Assembly: GCF_030464345.1 (NCBI RefSeq)
Contig: NZ_VCYH01000016.1
Coordinates: forward strand, 1-35,467
Origin: Methanoculleus frigidifontis
GTDB taxonomy: Archaea > Halobacteriota > Methanomicrobia > Methanomicrobiales > Methanoculleaceae
DNA: 35,467 nucleotides
Direction of reading: 5' to 3'
The first letter of the stretch is position 1, and every line of letters starts with the position of its first letter. The translations under genes were made by a program, and so were the position numbers. Positions 6,072 to 14,900 of the stretch are shown in pieces. The notes beneath the pieces were generated by a model. The model made no database searches and was not told the origin of the DNA. It worked only from the letters and a program-made list of their open reading frames with translations.

Positions 6072-7724
6072 TCACATCAGGCGGACGAACCGCTTCAGCA
6101 TCTCGTTCTCCCCGACGGCGATCACCGCATCGCCCGGGCGGATCAGGTCGTCCGGAACCGGCTGCACGGTCGAGCCGTCCGGCCCCTCGACCCCGACGAT
6201 CCGCACCCCGGTGCGCCGCTCCAGCGCCGTCACCGTCACCGCCGCCTCCCGCGTCCGGGACTTCATCACGACCTTCCGGCCGTCCGGCAGCTCCAGCAGG
6301 ATCCGGACGATATCGGCGAGGATGATCCCGGCGATCACCTGTCCGCCGATGACCGGCAGCAGAGCGACGTAGTCGGCACCCGCCCGGTAGAGCTTATCGA
6401 CCGATGAGGGTTCGTTCGCCCGTGCGAGGATCCGGATCCGGGGACTCAGGTTCCGGGCCATCAGGGTGGTGAAGATATTGACGGTATCGTCGTTCACCGC
6501 CACCACGCAGAACCGGGCGTCCTCGATCCGGGCATCCTTCAGCACGCCCTCGTCCTCGACGTTGCCCACGACCTCGGCCACGTCGTACGGTTTCTGGTCG
6601 ACCACGATGCCTGCGATGCCGGAGGCGGCGAGCTCGCGATGCGCCGCCCTGCCGACGTCCCCGAACCCGGCGATCACCGCACGCGCACTGCGTTCCGTGC
6701 TGTGGACGAACTCATCGTCGATCATCGCCGCGATCGCGTCCGCCGGGCCGAGAATGAAGAGCATGGTCGAGGTGTCGATGCGATCCTCGGCCTTCGGCAC
6801 CGGCACGAACCGGCCGTTCCTCCAGAAGAAGAGCACCTCCGCCCCGTAGGCCTCGATCAGCGCGAGCTGCCGGAGCGTCTTTCCCGCGGCCGGCGAGCCC
6901 TCCATGATCGGCACCATCACGAGGCGCAGCGAAGTATCGGACCCGGGCCGGGCGAAGGTCGCCTCCTCCGGCTGCACCGCCTCGGAGAGCATATCCACCT
7001 CCGGGCGGAGCACCGCGTGCCGGGCAAGGATCCGCCCGGTCGCGTTCTTCGCCGAGAGGACGTAGTCGGCACCGGCGTAGCGGAGGTAGCGGTCGAAGGC
7101 GAGGTCGTCGACCATGGCGATTATGCGGGCGGCGGTCACATCCCGGATCCCGAGAATGACCGAGGCGGTCGTCCGCTCCCGTTCGGTGACGACGACGGTG
7201 GAGGCGTTTTTGACCCAGACACCCTTCCACGTCGCCGGGTCGGCGTAACTGCCCCAGACGACGTGCACCTCCCCGCGGTAACGGCGGTCGAGGTCACGCG
7301 CCAGCGCCTCGTCGTCGACGACGACGACCGTTTCAAGGTCAGAGATCATCAGGCTCTCGATGAGCGAGCGTACGAGCTCGGAGAACCCGACGACGACGAC
7401 GTGGCCGTCGACCTCGTGCGGCGTCCGGCGGGGCGGGACCGTGTGGACGAGCTCGGTGATGTAGGGCGCCAGCAGCAGCGGGATGAACATGAAGATCATC
7501 ACCACCCCGGTCAGCATCACGACGATCGCAAACATGACCGTTGCCTCGTTCTCGAAGGGCAGGAACTCCCCGTAGCCGGTCGTCGTGACCGTCTCGAGGA
7601 CAAAGAGCAGGGCATCGGCCCAGGTGATGCGGGTTCCCTCCCAGACCGGGTAGAAGGTGTGAAACAGGATGGTGTAGACGATGATCTGCGCTGCGAAGAG
7701 AGCGAGGTAGAGGCGTATCCGCAC
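6072..7724 (-). CDS. Potassium channel with two RCK (TrkA-N/TrkA-C) modules
   Basis: The 550-residue protein begins with a two-helix pore (TM1 about 4-24, TM2 about 64-88). Between them is the K+ selectivity filter TVTTTGYGE, with Gly50-Tyr51-Gly52. Two RCK modules follow: RCK1 with its Rossmann start at VVVVGFSELV (109-118) and TrkA-C about 262-335, then RCK2 with GFGDVG (353-358) and TrkA-C about 480-545. One chain therefore supplies a full two-RCK gating ring subunit, as in GsuK-like channels, rather than the single RCK of MthK. RCK1 lacks the classical GxGxxG (GFSELV), so nucleotide binding may be limited to RCK2. The start is a GTG without a clear ribosome-binding site, and the frame stays open upstream through a plausible LLWRIANAPSS segment, so the true start may be earlier and overlap the upstream gene. 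Confidence 0.88.
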   Translation of the reverse strand: MRIRLYLALFAAQIIVYTILFHTFYPVWEGTRITWADALLFVLETVTTTGYGEFLPFENEATVMFAIVVMLTGVVMIFMFIPLLLAPYITELVHTVPPRRTPHEVDGHVVVVGFSELVRSLIESLMISDLETVVVVDDEALARDLDRRYRGEVHVVWGSYADPATWKGVWVKNASTVVVTERERTTASVILGIRDVTAARIIAMVDDLAFDRYLRYAGADYVLSAKNATGRILARHAVLRPEVDMLSEAVQPEEATFARPGSDTSLRLVMVPIMEGSPAAGKTLRQLALIEAYGAEVLFFWRNGRFVPVPKAEDRIDTSTMLFILGPADAIAAMIDDEFVHSTERSARAVIAGFGDVGRAAHRELAASGIAGIVVDQKPYDVAEVVGNVEDEGVLKDARIEDARFCVVAVNDDTVNIFTTLMARNLSPRIRILARANEPSSVDKLYRAGADYVALLPVIGGQVIAGIILADIVRILLELPDGRKVVMKSRTREAAVTVTALERRTGVRIVGVEGPDGSTVQPVPDDLIRPGDAVIAVGENEMLKRFVRLM

Positions 7725-7758
7725 CGACGACGGGGCGTTCGCGATCCGCCAGAGAAGA

Positions 7759-8658
7759 CTACGTCCGGCGATACCCTCTCACCTCGTCCAGGATCCGGCA
7801 GCACCGGCAGACCTCGCCGGCAGGCTCGCCGCACCGTTCGCAGATCCGCATCGTCCCGGCGGGCGCCGCCGCCCCGCCCCGGAGCTCCTCCCCGAGGTTT
7901 ACGAGGGCGTTTTTGGTCGCTGGGTGGTGCCAGGAGTACTCGTCGAGCAGGCTCCGCACATCGCCCCGGAGAGCGCTGTGGGCGTACGGGCAGCCGGCGA
8001 GGTCGAACCCCTCCACGTGCAGGAAGGCGTAGAGGGCGACCTCGCGCTCCGGAATGTACATGAGCGGCTTGATCCGCGGGACCATCCCGGCAACCGGGCG
8101 CATCGGCCGGCAGAGCCGCTCCGCGTCCCCCCGCAGGACGTTCATCAGCACCGACTGCGCCTCGTCATCCAGGTTGAACCCGAAAGCGAGCTTGGTCACG
8201 CCGCGGTCGCGGGCGAACCGGTTCATGAGCGCACGGCGGAGCACCCCGCAGTAGGAGCAGGAGAGACGGTGGCCCTTCCGGCGGACGATCTCGTCGAGGG
8301 TGATTCCGTACTCGTCGGCAAAAGAGGTGGTCACCCACTCCACGCCGATCGTTTCCGCTATCCCGGCCGCATGGCGCGTGTTCCGGTAGCCGCAGATCCC
8401 CTCGTCGATGGTGATCGCCATCAGGCGGACGTCCCGCCGCTCACAGAGGAGGCGGTGCAGAAAGAAAAGGACGGCGCTGCTGTCTTTGCCGCCGGAGAGC
8501 CCGACCGCCACGGTATCCCCTGACTCGATCCAGCGGTGCTGCCGGATCGCCCGTTTCGCCTTCGTCTCGAAGTCGCGGATAAAGTGCTCCTTACAGAGGT
8601 GCAGCCCGGAGTAACGCTGGTAGAGGATCGCCTCACGGTGGCACTTGCTGCATTTCAT
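7759..8658 (-). CDS. ncsA: tRNA 2-thiolation enzyme, NcsA/TtuA (CTU1/Ncs6) family
   Basis: The 299-residue ATP-pyrophosphatase thiolates tRNA uridines. An N-terminal zinc finger uses Cys3, Cys6, Cys22 and His25. The PP-loop is SGGKDSS (55-61). Cys134, Cys137 (CSYC) and Cys223 (GCPYAH) correspond to the three Fe-S cysteines of TtuA. A second C-terminal finger has Cys273, Cys276, Cys284 and Cys287. In archaea the sulfur is usually supplied by a ubiquitin-like SAMP protein or sulfide; no such gene is in the window. ATG 8658 is chosen because MKCSKC begins the zinc finger, and a GATAAAAG TATA element lies 20-27 bases upstream, giving a nearly leaderless mRNA. It shares a 53-bp divergent promoter with rio2. 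The archaeal gene name varies between organisms. Confidence 0.9.
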   Translation of the reverse strand: MKCSKCHREAILYQRYSGLHLCKEHFIRDFETKAKRAIRQHRWIESGDTVAVGLSGGKDSSAVLFFLHRLLCERRDVRLMAITIDEGICGYRNTRHAAGIAETIGVEWVTTSFADEYGITLDEIVRRKGHRLSCSYCGVLRRALMNRFARDRGVTKLAFGFNLDDEAQSVLMNVLRGDAERLCRPMRPVAGMVPRIKPLMYIPEREVALYAFLHVEGFDLAGCPYAHSALRGDVRSLLDEYSWHHPATKNALVNLGEELRGGAAAPAGTMRICERCGEPAGEVCRCCRILDEVRGYRRT

Positions 8659-8711
8659 CTCTGCCGTCCCGATCACACTTTTATCACCCAAACACATAAA
8701 TGGTGTAGAAC
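8659..8711. promoter_or_regulatory. Compact bidirectional promoter, ncsA / rio2
   Basis: Only 53 bp separate the two divergent ATGs. The element CTTTTATC (8678-8685) reads GATAAAAG on the minus strand, 20-27 bp before ncsA, and lies 27-34 bp before rio2 on the plus strand. One T/A-rich core could recruit TBP for both directions. A second candidate for rio2, CATAAATG near 8695, is too close to the start unless it marks an initiator. Confidence 0.45.
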
Positions 8712-9569
8712 ATGCCCGTTCCTGCAGAATACGTGCGCTCCCTGCACGCCTACGAACTCGCCGTTCTCCGTGCACTCGAGCGCCTGATGCGACGGCACCA
8801 GTGGGTCCCGTTCGACATCCTGAAATCGGCCACGCACCTCTCGGAGTCCGAGCTCAACTACCGCATCGGCAGGCTGATGTCCATGGACATGGTGCGGTTC
8901 GAGAAGGTGCCCTACGAGGGCTACGCCCTGGTCTTCAACGGCTACGACACCCTCGCGCTCACCACCCTGACCCGCAAAGGCACCGTCCAGGCGCTCGGCT
9001 GCCTGATCGGCGTCGGCAAGGAGTCGGAGGTCTACGAGGGGATGGGGCTCGGGGTTGTGGTGCTGAAGTTCCACCGCGTCGGCCAGCGCTCGTTCCAGTC
9101 GGCACGCCTCAAAAGAGGCTACATGCCCGAGGCCGGGCACTGCCCCTGGATCTTCGCGTCGAACCTCTCGGCGCGGATGGAGCACGAGGCGCTGACGACC
9201 CTCCACCCCGCGGTCTCGGTGCCGCTCCCGATCGACCTGAACCGGCACGTCGTCGTCATGTCCTTCGTCCCGGGGGTGAACCTCTCCCAGGCGGTCCTCG
9301 AAGAGCCGGGCACCGTTCTCGACGAGATCCTGCAAAACGTCGGCGCCGCTTACCGCCACGGGATCGTCCACGCCGACCTCTCCGAGTACAACATTATGGT
9401 CGACGAGGAGCAGTGCTGGCTGATCGACTGGCCGCAGTGGATGGAGACGGCGCACCCGAACGCAGACGAGATCCTCAGGCGGGACATCGAGAATGTCCTC
9501 CAGCACTTCCGGCGGAAGTACGGGATCGCGTATGCCCTCGGCGACGCCGTAGACCAGGTGGTCGGGTGA
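8712..9569 (+). CDS. rio2: RIO2-type atypical serine kinase
   Basis: The 285-residue protein has the RIO2 layout: an N-terminal winged helix (about 1-90) and a RIO kinase domain (about 91-285). The nucleotide loop is GKESEVYEG (102-110), the ATP lysine is Lys119 in VVVLKF, the catalytic loop is HADLSEYN with Asp222 and Asn227, and the metal-binding IDWPQ has Asp239. RIO2 works in maturation of the small ribosomal subunit, acting more as an ATPase switch than as a classical kinase. The gene starts the rio2-DUF460-thiL operon; its TGA overlaps the GTG of the DUF460 gene as GTGA. Confidence 0.93.
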   Translation: MPVPAEYVRSLHAYELAVLRALERLMRRHQWVPFDILKSATHLSESELNYRIGRLMSMDMVRFEKVPYEGYALVFNGYDTLALTTLTRKGTVQALGCLIGVGKESEVYEGMGLGVVVLKFHRVGQRSFQSARLKRGYMPEAGHCPWIFASNLSARMEHEALTTLHPAVSVPLPIDLNRHVVVMSFVPGVNLSQAVLEEPGTVLDEILQNVGAAYRHGIVHADLSEYNIMVDEEQCWLIDWPQWMETAHPNADEILRRDIENVLQHFRRKYGIAYALGDAVDQVVG

Positions 9570-11521
9570 AGATATTCGGGATCGACATCATCAAAGGATC
9601 GGTCCGGTCGAAGTCACGGCGGCCGCTCTACGCCCTCTACCGGATGGAGGACGGTGAGATCACGGACGTCACCGAAGTGACGGAGTTTCGGCTGATGCGA
9701 CTCCTCTCTGCCGAGGAGCCCGACATTCTGGCCGTCGACAGCATCCAGGAGATCGCGACCGACCAGCACGAGCTCTTCGCGTTCCTTCAGGCCCTCCCGC
9801 CGCGGACGCGGCTCGTGCAGGTGACCGGGGGCGAGCGAAAAGAGTCGCTCCCCAAAGTCGCTTCCCGCTACAATATCAGTTTCAATAAGTTCGACCCCTA
9901 CGCCGAGGCACGCACCATCGCCCAGGTGGCGTCGCTCGGCGCCGGCGTCGAGGTGATCGCGTTTGAGAACACCACCGACATCGTGGTGAGCCGGCACCGC
10001 TCGCCGGGGAGGGGCGGGTGGAGCCAGAACCGCTACGCCCGCAAGATCCACGGCGGGGTGATGCAGAAGGCCCGCGAGATCGAGATGCGCCTGAAAGGGG
10101 CGGGGCTGCGCTACGAGAAGAAGGAGACGAAGGCCTTCGGCGGGTTCTCCCGCGTCGCGTTCACCGTCAACGCCCCGCGGGACATGGTGCCGGTGCACGC
10201 CTCCCGCGGCGCCGACGTCCAGGTCCGGGTGACGGGCAGGAGGCTCGACCGGATCCGCTACGAGCAGCGGAGCGGCAGGCCGCGGTTCCTGATCGTCGGC
10301 CTCGACCCGGGCACGACGACCGGGATCGCCGCTGTCGACCTCGACGGCAACCTGGTGCACCTCACGAGTTCCCGGCAGATGACGATGTCCGACATCGTCG
10401 AGGAGCTCTACCGGGCCGGAAAACCGCTGATCGTCGCCTCGGACGTCCAGCAGATGCCCTACTCGGTCGAGAAGATCCGGCGGGCGTTCAACGCCATCCC
10501 CTACACCCCCCGCCAGTCGCTCTCCGTCGAGGCCAAATACGACCTCACCGCCCCCTTCTCCTACACCAACGACCACGAACGCGACGCCCTCTCGGCGGCG
10601 CTCGACGCCTACCGGAGCAGCAAGAACAAGTTCCAGAATATCGCGAAACGGGTGCCGCCGGGCGTCGACCTCGACGAGGTGCGCTCACGTGTCCTCCGGG
10701 GGCAGGCGCTCGACCAGGTGCTCGCCGACCTGCGGGGCGTCCCGCCGGCGGCCGAGGAGACGGCGCCGACGGTGCCGGTCGAGCGGAAGGTCGAAGACGA
10801 GCGGGTGGTCGCCCTCGACGGCATGGTGAAGAGGCTGCGGGGCTACGTTGCCGAGCTGCAGGAAGACCTCACAGAGCGCGACCGGGAGATCGAGCGGCTG
10901 CGGCAGACCGTGCGGCGGGAGCGTTCGGCGACCGAGAAGAAACTGCAGAAAGACGCCGATCTCGCGACGAAGGACGCGATCATCGAGAGCCTGAAGCGGC
11001 AGCTCAAGAACGAAAAGCGGCACGCACGGCGGCTGAAGAAACGGCTCGACCGGACACGGGCGATCGCCGAGCTCGAACGCGCCGAAGACGTCACGCCGGT
11101 CAAAGTGCTCGACGCCCTCACCCGCGACGCCGTCCGGAGCCTCGACGAGGCGCTCGGCATCGGCGAGGGAGATCTCCTCTACCTCCAGCGGATCAACGGC
11201 TGGGGGCGGGCGGTCGTCCGCGACCTCGCCACTGCGGGCGTGCAGGCGCTGATCGTCGGGGAGGAGACGGCCGAAGGCCTCGACCCCCAGCTCGTCCGGG
11301 AGTTCCGGGAGGCGGAGCTGCCGCTGATCCGCGGTGCAACGGCACGGGTCGAGGTGCGGGGCAGGACCGGGGCGGTGAAGACCGATACGCTCGAAGAAGC
11401 GCTCCGGGACTGGGAGGAGGAGCAGAAGCAGTACCGGCGGGAACTCGAGGCCGAACGGGTCGAGTATCTCTTCAAAGAGTACCGGAGCGAGCGGGAGAAG
11501 GAGGTGCGCCGCGGTGGATGA
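9566..11521 (+). CDS. DUF460 (COG2433) RNase H-fold protein with coiled coil
   Basis: The 651-residue protein begins at GTG 9566 inside the rio2 stop, with KIFGIDIIKGS. It has two RNase H/RuvC-like parts: the first about 1-170 with an early Asp in FGIDI, the second about 240-345 with VGLDPGTTTG (Asp247) and a downstream TNDHERDALSAALDAY carrying further acidic residues. A long charged coiled coil covers about 405-505, and a C-terminal alpha/beta part ends in a basic helical tail. COG2433 is an archaeal family predicted to be a nuclease but, to my knowledge, not biochemically defined. Coupling to rio2 suggests work on RNA or ribosomes; this is inference. Its last bases overlap thiL by 8 bp. 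The long frame continues upstream through rio2 and is not part of this gene. Confidence 0.85.
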   Translation: MKIFGIDIIKGSVRSKSRRPLYALYRMEDGEITDVTEVTEFRLMRLLSAEEPDILAVDSIQEIATDQHELFAFLQALPPRTRLVQVTGGERKESLPKVASRYNISFNKFDPYAEARTIAQVASLGAGVEVIAFENTTDIVVSRHRSPGRGGWSQNRYARKIHGGVMQKAREIEMRLKGAGLRYEKKETKAFGGFSRVAFTVNAPRDMVPVHASRGADVQVRVTGRRLDRIRYEQRSGRPRFLIVGLDPGTTTGIAAVDLDGNLVHLTSSRQMTMSDIVEELYRAGKPLIVASDVQQMPYSVEKIRRAFNAIPYTPRQSLSVEAKYDLTAPFSYTNDHERDALSAALDAYRSSKNKFQNIAKRVPPGVDLDEVRSRVLRGQALDQVLADLRGVPPAAEETAPTVPVERKVEDERVVALDGMVKRLRGYVAELQEDLTERDREIERLRQTVRRERSATEKKLQKDADLATKDAIIESLKRQLKNEKRHARRLKKRLDRTRAIAELERAEDVTPVKVLDALTRDAVRSLDEALGIGEGDLLYLQRINGWGRAVVRDLATAGVQALIVGEETAEGLDPQLVREFREAELPLIRGATARVEVRGRTGAVKTDTLEEALRDWEEEQKQYRRELEAERVEYLFKEYRSEREKEVRRGG

Positions 11522-12386
11522 CCGCGACCTCCTCGCCCGGGTGCAGGCGGTCATCGGCCGGGAGCAGACGCTGGACGACTGCGCCGTGCTCCCGCTCGGG
11601 GGCGAGTACCTGGTCGCGACGACGGACATGCTCCACGAGACCACCGATTTTCCACGCGGGATGACGCCGTGGCAGATGGGCTGGATGGCGGTCGCGGTCA
11701 CCATCTCCGATATCGCGGCGATGGGCGCTGACCCGAGAGCCGTCCTCCTCGCCATCGGCCTCGACGATGCCGAGAGGCTCCTTCCGATCATGGAGGGCGC
11801 CCACGACTGCTGCAGAGCCTTCGGGGCCGAGCTCGCCGGCGGCGACCTCGATGCCCACACCGAGCTGACGATCGTCAGCAGCGGGATTGGGACAGTCAGC
11901 CCCGAGCACCTCGTCCGCAGGCGGGGCGCCCGCCCCGGCGACGTCGTCGCGGTCACCGGACGGCTCGGCGAGGCGCAGGCGGCGCTGGCGGGCTACGACC
12001 ACCTCACGCTGAGACTGCTTGAGCCGCAGCCCCGGGTCGCCGCCGGCCGGGCGCTCGGGCGGGCCGGAGCAACGGCGATGATGGACATCTCCGACGGCCT
12101 CGCCCTCTCGCTCTACGACCTGCAGGCGGCGGGCGGCTATGGGTTCGCCGTCGACACCCGCCGCCTCCCGCTCCCTGCCGGCGTCCCGGAGAAGGAGGGG
12201 TGCGAGTTTGCGCTCTACGGCGGCGGGGACTTCGAGCTCCTCTTCACCTGCCCGGAGGACATCCTGCCGGTGCCAGGCGTGGAGGCGGTCGTCGTCGGCA
12301 GGGTGATCGAGGAGCCCCGGGTGCTCGCCGACGGCGCGGTGCTGGAGCGGCGGGGATACCAGCACCGCTGGAGCGGCGAAGGGTGA
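11514..12386 (+). CDS. thiL: Thiamine-monophosphate kinase
   Basis: The 290-residue ThiL phosphorylates thiamine monophosphate to the active pyrophosphate with ATP. It shows the AIR-synthase/ThiL fold: LDDCAVLPL (20-28) for the usual GDDAAV, a TTDMLHETTDF metal- and substrate-binding strand, the helix VAVTISDIAAMGADP, the GGDL turn near 121-124, and MMDISDGLALSL then YGGGDFELLFT in the C-terminal half. The start is GTG 11514, supported by AAGGAGGTG (11498-11506); the overlapping ATG at 11518 is out of frame. It is the third member of the overlapping operon and ends one base before the convergent YhfC gene. No other thiamine gene is in view. Confidence 0.93.
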   Translation: MDDRDLLARVQAVIGREQTLDDCAVLPLGGEYLVATTDMLHETTDFPRGMTPWQMGWMAVAVTISDIAAMGADPRAVLLAIGLDDAERLLPIMEGAHDCCRAFGAELAGGDLDAHTELTIVSSGIGTVSPEHLVRRRGARPGDVVAVTGRLGEAQAALAGYDHLTLRLLEPQPRVAAGRALGRAGATAMMDISDGLALSLYDLQAAGGYGFAVDTRRLPLPAGVPEKEGCEFALYGGGDFELLFTCPEDILPVPGVEAVVVGRVIEEPRVLADGAVLERRGYQHRWSGEG

Positions 12387-12387
12387 T

Positions 12388-13173
12388 TCAGGCTCCGCTC
12401 CGGCCGAGACGCCGCCACTCCCACAGGATGTAGATGAGGCCGATCACGAAGAAGACGAAGAGCGAAGCCTCCGTCACCAGGATCCCGACCGTGCTGCCGA
12501 GATAGACGGCAACGAAGTCCACGACCGTGTGCCAGAGCACCGCGAGGGCGAGCAGCAGCGGCCGGGCGTAGACCACCGAGGCCAGCACCAGGAGCGACCA
12601 GGCGATGTGGAGGGTGATCGTCATGATCCGCTCGAGGAGGCCGGGCAGAATATCGAGCGGCGTGAGGGCGAGGAGGGCGCCTGCCTGCTGCGTCACCACC
12701 GGGTCATCCGGCAGGAAGACCATGTTGCCGGAGGTGAGGACGATATAGGAGACCATGGCCGAGAGCACCAGCAGCGCGACGAAGATGCTCTCGATCCCGC
12801 CCCACCCGGCGCCGAACATGAGCCCCTGCTCGCGCCGGAGCGGGATCGACCGGCGTGGGAAGAAGTACCGGAAGACGAGCCAGCGGCCGACCTCCTCAAA
12901 AAGCCCGGCCATCAGCCCGAGATAGAGGGCGAGGCCGGCAAGGGCGAGTGTCTCGGTCTGCAGGAGATCCTGCAGGAAGAGATAGAGCGGCCCCTGGGTG
13001 ACGAGGACGAGGGGTGTGTGGAAGACCTGCACGACGACGAAGAAGAGGGCGCCGTAGCCGAAGACCTTCCAGGAGACGCCGAACCTGCGGACGATCCACC
13101 ACCCGAGCAGCAGGGGGATGGCGATCTCGAGAAGAACGACGACTGCAAACGTGGCGACGACGAGCGGGTCCAT
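12388..13173 (-). CDS. YhfC-family intramembrane glutamic protease-like membrane protein
   Basis: The 261-residue integral membrane protein has about seven helices (near 6-24, 36-58, 72-92, 123-145, 183-202, 206-226, 230-251). The conserved residues of the YhfC/PrsW/Rce1-related group are visible: Glu93-Glu94 and Arg97 (FEEVGR), Glu128 in GGIES, Glu181, His189 and His215 with Asp219 (LWHTVVD). These proteins are thought to cleave membrane substrates or bacteriocin-like peptides. The substrate here is unknown and no peptide gene is adjacent. The gene is monocistronic, convergent with thiL, with GGAG about five bases before its ATG. Catalytic assignment rests on family motifs only. Confidence 0.8.
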   Translation of the reverse strand: MDPLVVATFAVVVLLEIAIPLLLGWWIVRRFGVSWKVFGYGALFFVVVQVFHTPLVLVTQGPLYLFLQDLLQTETLALAGLALYLGLMAGLFEEVGRWLVFRYFFPRRSIPLRREQGLMFGAGWGGIESIFVALLVLSAMVSYIVLTSGNMVFLPDDPVVTQQAGALLALTPLDILPGLLERIMTITLHIAWSLLVLASVVYARPLLLALAVLWHTVVDFVAVYLGSTVGILVTEASLFVFFVIGLIYILWEWRRLGRSGA

Positions 13174-13293
13174 GCACTCCAGGTATCGTGCTTCTCCTAT
13201 TTGAAGCCTGCAGGGTTGCAGGGCCGAAAAATCGTTACCAATCGGAAAATGTTAAACGCAGGAAGATCCATCTCTCCGGAAGAGGAATCCCGT

Positions 13294-13722
13294 ATGCTTG
13301 ATGAAAAAACGATCGAGACTGTCAAAGCCGCTCTGCAGGACTACGCAGCCGCCTACAGCCGCTGCGATGCGGAGAGCGTCCTCGCGCTCACGGCGCCGGA
13401 GTTCATGGCCTTCGGGTCGGGATCGGACGAAGTCTGCACCGACCGCGACGAGTATGCAAAGGGGCTTGAACGCGACTTCATCCAGTGCGACGACCTTGTC
13501 ATGGAGTTCGACGACATCCGGGTCGCCGGGGTCGGGGACGCCGCGTGGATCGCCGCCGGGTGCACGATCACCCCGACGTTCGAGGGCAAGAGCGAGCCGC
13601 TCCGCGGCCGGATGACCGCGGTCTTCCGGCGGGACGGGGAGCGCTGGCTCTGCACGCTCACGCACTTCTCGCTGCCGTGCAGCGAGCAGGAAGAAGGCGA
13701 ATCGTCCCCCTCTTCCGAGTAA
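13294..13722 (+). CDS. SnoaL-like / NTF2-fold protein
   Basis: The 142-residue protein has the NTF2-like pattern of a leading helix with TVKAALQDYAAAYSRCDAESVLALTAPEFMAFGSG, then strands ending in GRMTAVFRRDGERWLCTLTHFSLP. Members of SnoaL_3/DUF4440 type bind small ligands or act as simple hydrolases or isomerases; the substrate cannot be read from sequence. I take ATG 13294, preceded by AGAGGAAT, rather than an in-frame ATG at 13249. The product is acidic and cytosolic, with a Glu/Ser-rich tail. It stands alone between the divergent YhfC gene and the acyltransferase. Confidence 0.7.
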   Translation: MLDEKTIETVKAALQDYAAAYSRCDAESVLALTAPEFMAFGSGSDEVCTDRDEYAKGLERDFIQCDDLVMEFDDIRVAGVGDAAWIAAGCTITPTFEGKSEPLRGRMTAVFRRDGERWLCTLTHFSLPCSEQEEGESSPSSE

Positions 13723-13774
13723 TCCCTTTTTTTGCCGGCGGCAGATCAGGTATATGCAGGGTGCGGCACAATAG

Positions 13775-14842
13775 ATGGGTATGGCCACCGGCAGGCATGA
13801 GAACAACTTCGACGCCCTGCGGCTCGCCGCCGCGACGATCATCGTCGTCGCTCATGCCTACTCACTCTCCGTCGGCTACGCCAGCATCCCGGCGGGCGAC
13901 CCGGTCATCCTGGTCGGCTGCGCGGCGCTCGGTGCGCTCTTCGTCACCAGCGGCTACCTGATCACTGCCAGCTGGGAGACGACGGCAACGGCCGGGCAGT
14001 TCGTCTGGAAACGGTTTCTGCGGGTCGTGCCTGCCCTCGTGCCGCTGATCTTCGTCACGCTCTTTGTTATCGGGCCGGTGATGACCAGCCTTCCGCTCTC
14101 CGGGTACTTCGCCTCCCTCTTCTCGCTGCAGGGCATCCTCTCGGTGCCGTTCTTCGAGAACGGCGCGATGCTCGGACTTTTCCAGGAAAACCCGGTGAGT
14201 TTCGTCAACAGCTCGCTCTGGACGATCCCGGTCGAGGTCTTCATGTACGGGATCGTCGCCGTCTGCGGCGTGACCGGCCTTCTGCGCCGGCGGGGGGTCG
14301 TCCCGGGGCTGATCCTCCTCAATCTCCTGGTCTGGATACCCTGGTACGCCGACCCGCGCCTCGGCAAGGTCCGGTTTACCCTCTACTTCCTCATCGGCGC
14401 CTACCTCTACCTGCACCGGAACCGGATCGTCTACGACGCACGGGTGGCAGGTCTGCTCCTTGCCGTCCTCGCCCTCTCCACGCTGACCCCGTACGTCACC
14501 GCCGCCGGGGTGCTCTGCATCCCCTACCTGACACTTTACGCCGCACACGCCCCGATACCGCTCCTCAGCGGCGTCGGAAGGGCGGGCGACTTCTCCTACG
14601 GGATGTACATCTACCACTATCCCCTCCAGCAGGCGGTGATCCAGGCGACGCAGGACGCGCTCGCGGTGCCGGTGCTCGCCGCGCTCTCGCTCGCGATGAC
14701 CTTCCCGCTCGCGTTCCTCTCCTGGCACCTCGTCGAACGCCGGGCGCTGGCGCTGAAGAAGACGTCCGCCGGCGAGGTCGTCCGGGCATACCGGGTGCGT
14801 GCGGAGGCGCTCCTCTATCCCGGCGGCGGGATCCGCCGGTAA
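13775..14842 (+). CDS. Acyltransferase 3 family membrane protein (OafA-like)
   Basis: The 355-residue polytopic protein has about ten transmembrane helices. It carries the family signature at the N-terminus: NNFDALRLAAATIIVVAHAYSL with catalytic-type His27, then a conserved Arg in WKRFLRVVPAL, WTIPVEVFMYG in the middle, and DFSYGMYIYHYPLQQ near the end. Such enzymes O-acetylate or O-acylate cell-surface sugars. The target here is unknown, though the envelope genes elsewhere in the window fit a surface role. A TATATG element about 22 bp before ATG 13775 suggests a leaderless mRNA; ATG 13781 is an alternative start. Confidence 0.88.
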   Translation: MGMATGRHENNFDALRLAAATIIVVAHAYSLSVGYASIPAGDPVILVGCAALGALFVTSGYLITASWETTATAGQFVWKRFLRVVPALVPLIFVTLFVIGPVMTSLPLSGYFASLFSLQGILSVPFFENGAMLGLFQENPVSFVNSSLWTIPVEVFMYGIVAVCGVTGLLRRRGVVPGLILLNLLVWIPWYADPRLGKVRFTLYFLIGAYLYLHRNRIVYDARVAGLLLAVLALSTLTPYVTAAGVLCIPYLTLYAAHAPIPLLSGVGRAGDFSYGMYIYHYPLQQAVIQATQDALAVPVLAALSLAMTFPLAFLSWHLVERRALALKKTSAGEVVRAYRVRAEALLYPGGGIRR

Positions 14843-14900
14843 CGGCACCTATTATCCCGGACCGGCGCATAGAAGTACGAACGATAGAGGAACGAAGCGT

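Noticed and set aside
8645-9565. Long upstream extension of the DUF460 frame through rio2
   Set aside because: The extension is an Arg/Pro-rich shadow of rio2. The conserved DUF460 start begins at GTG 9566.
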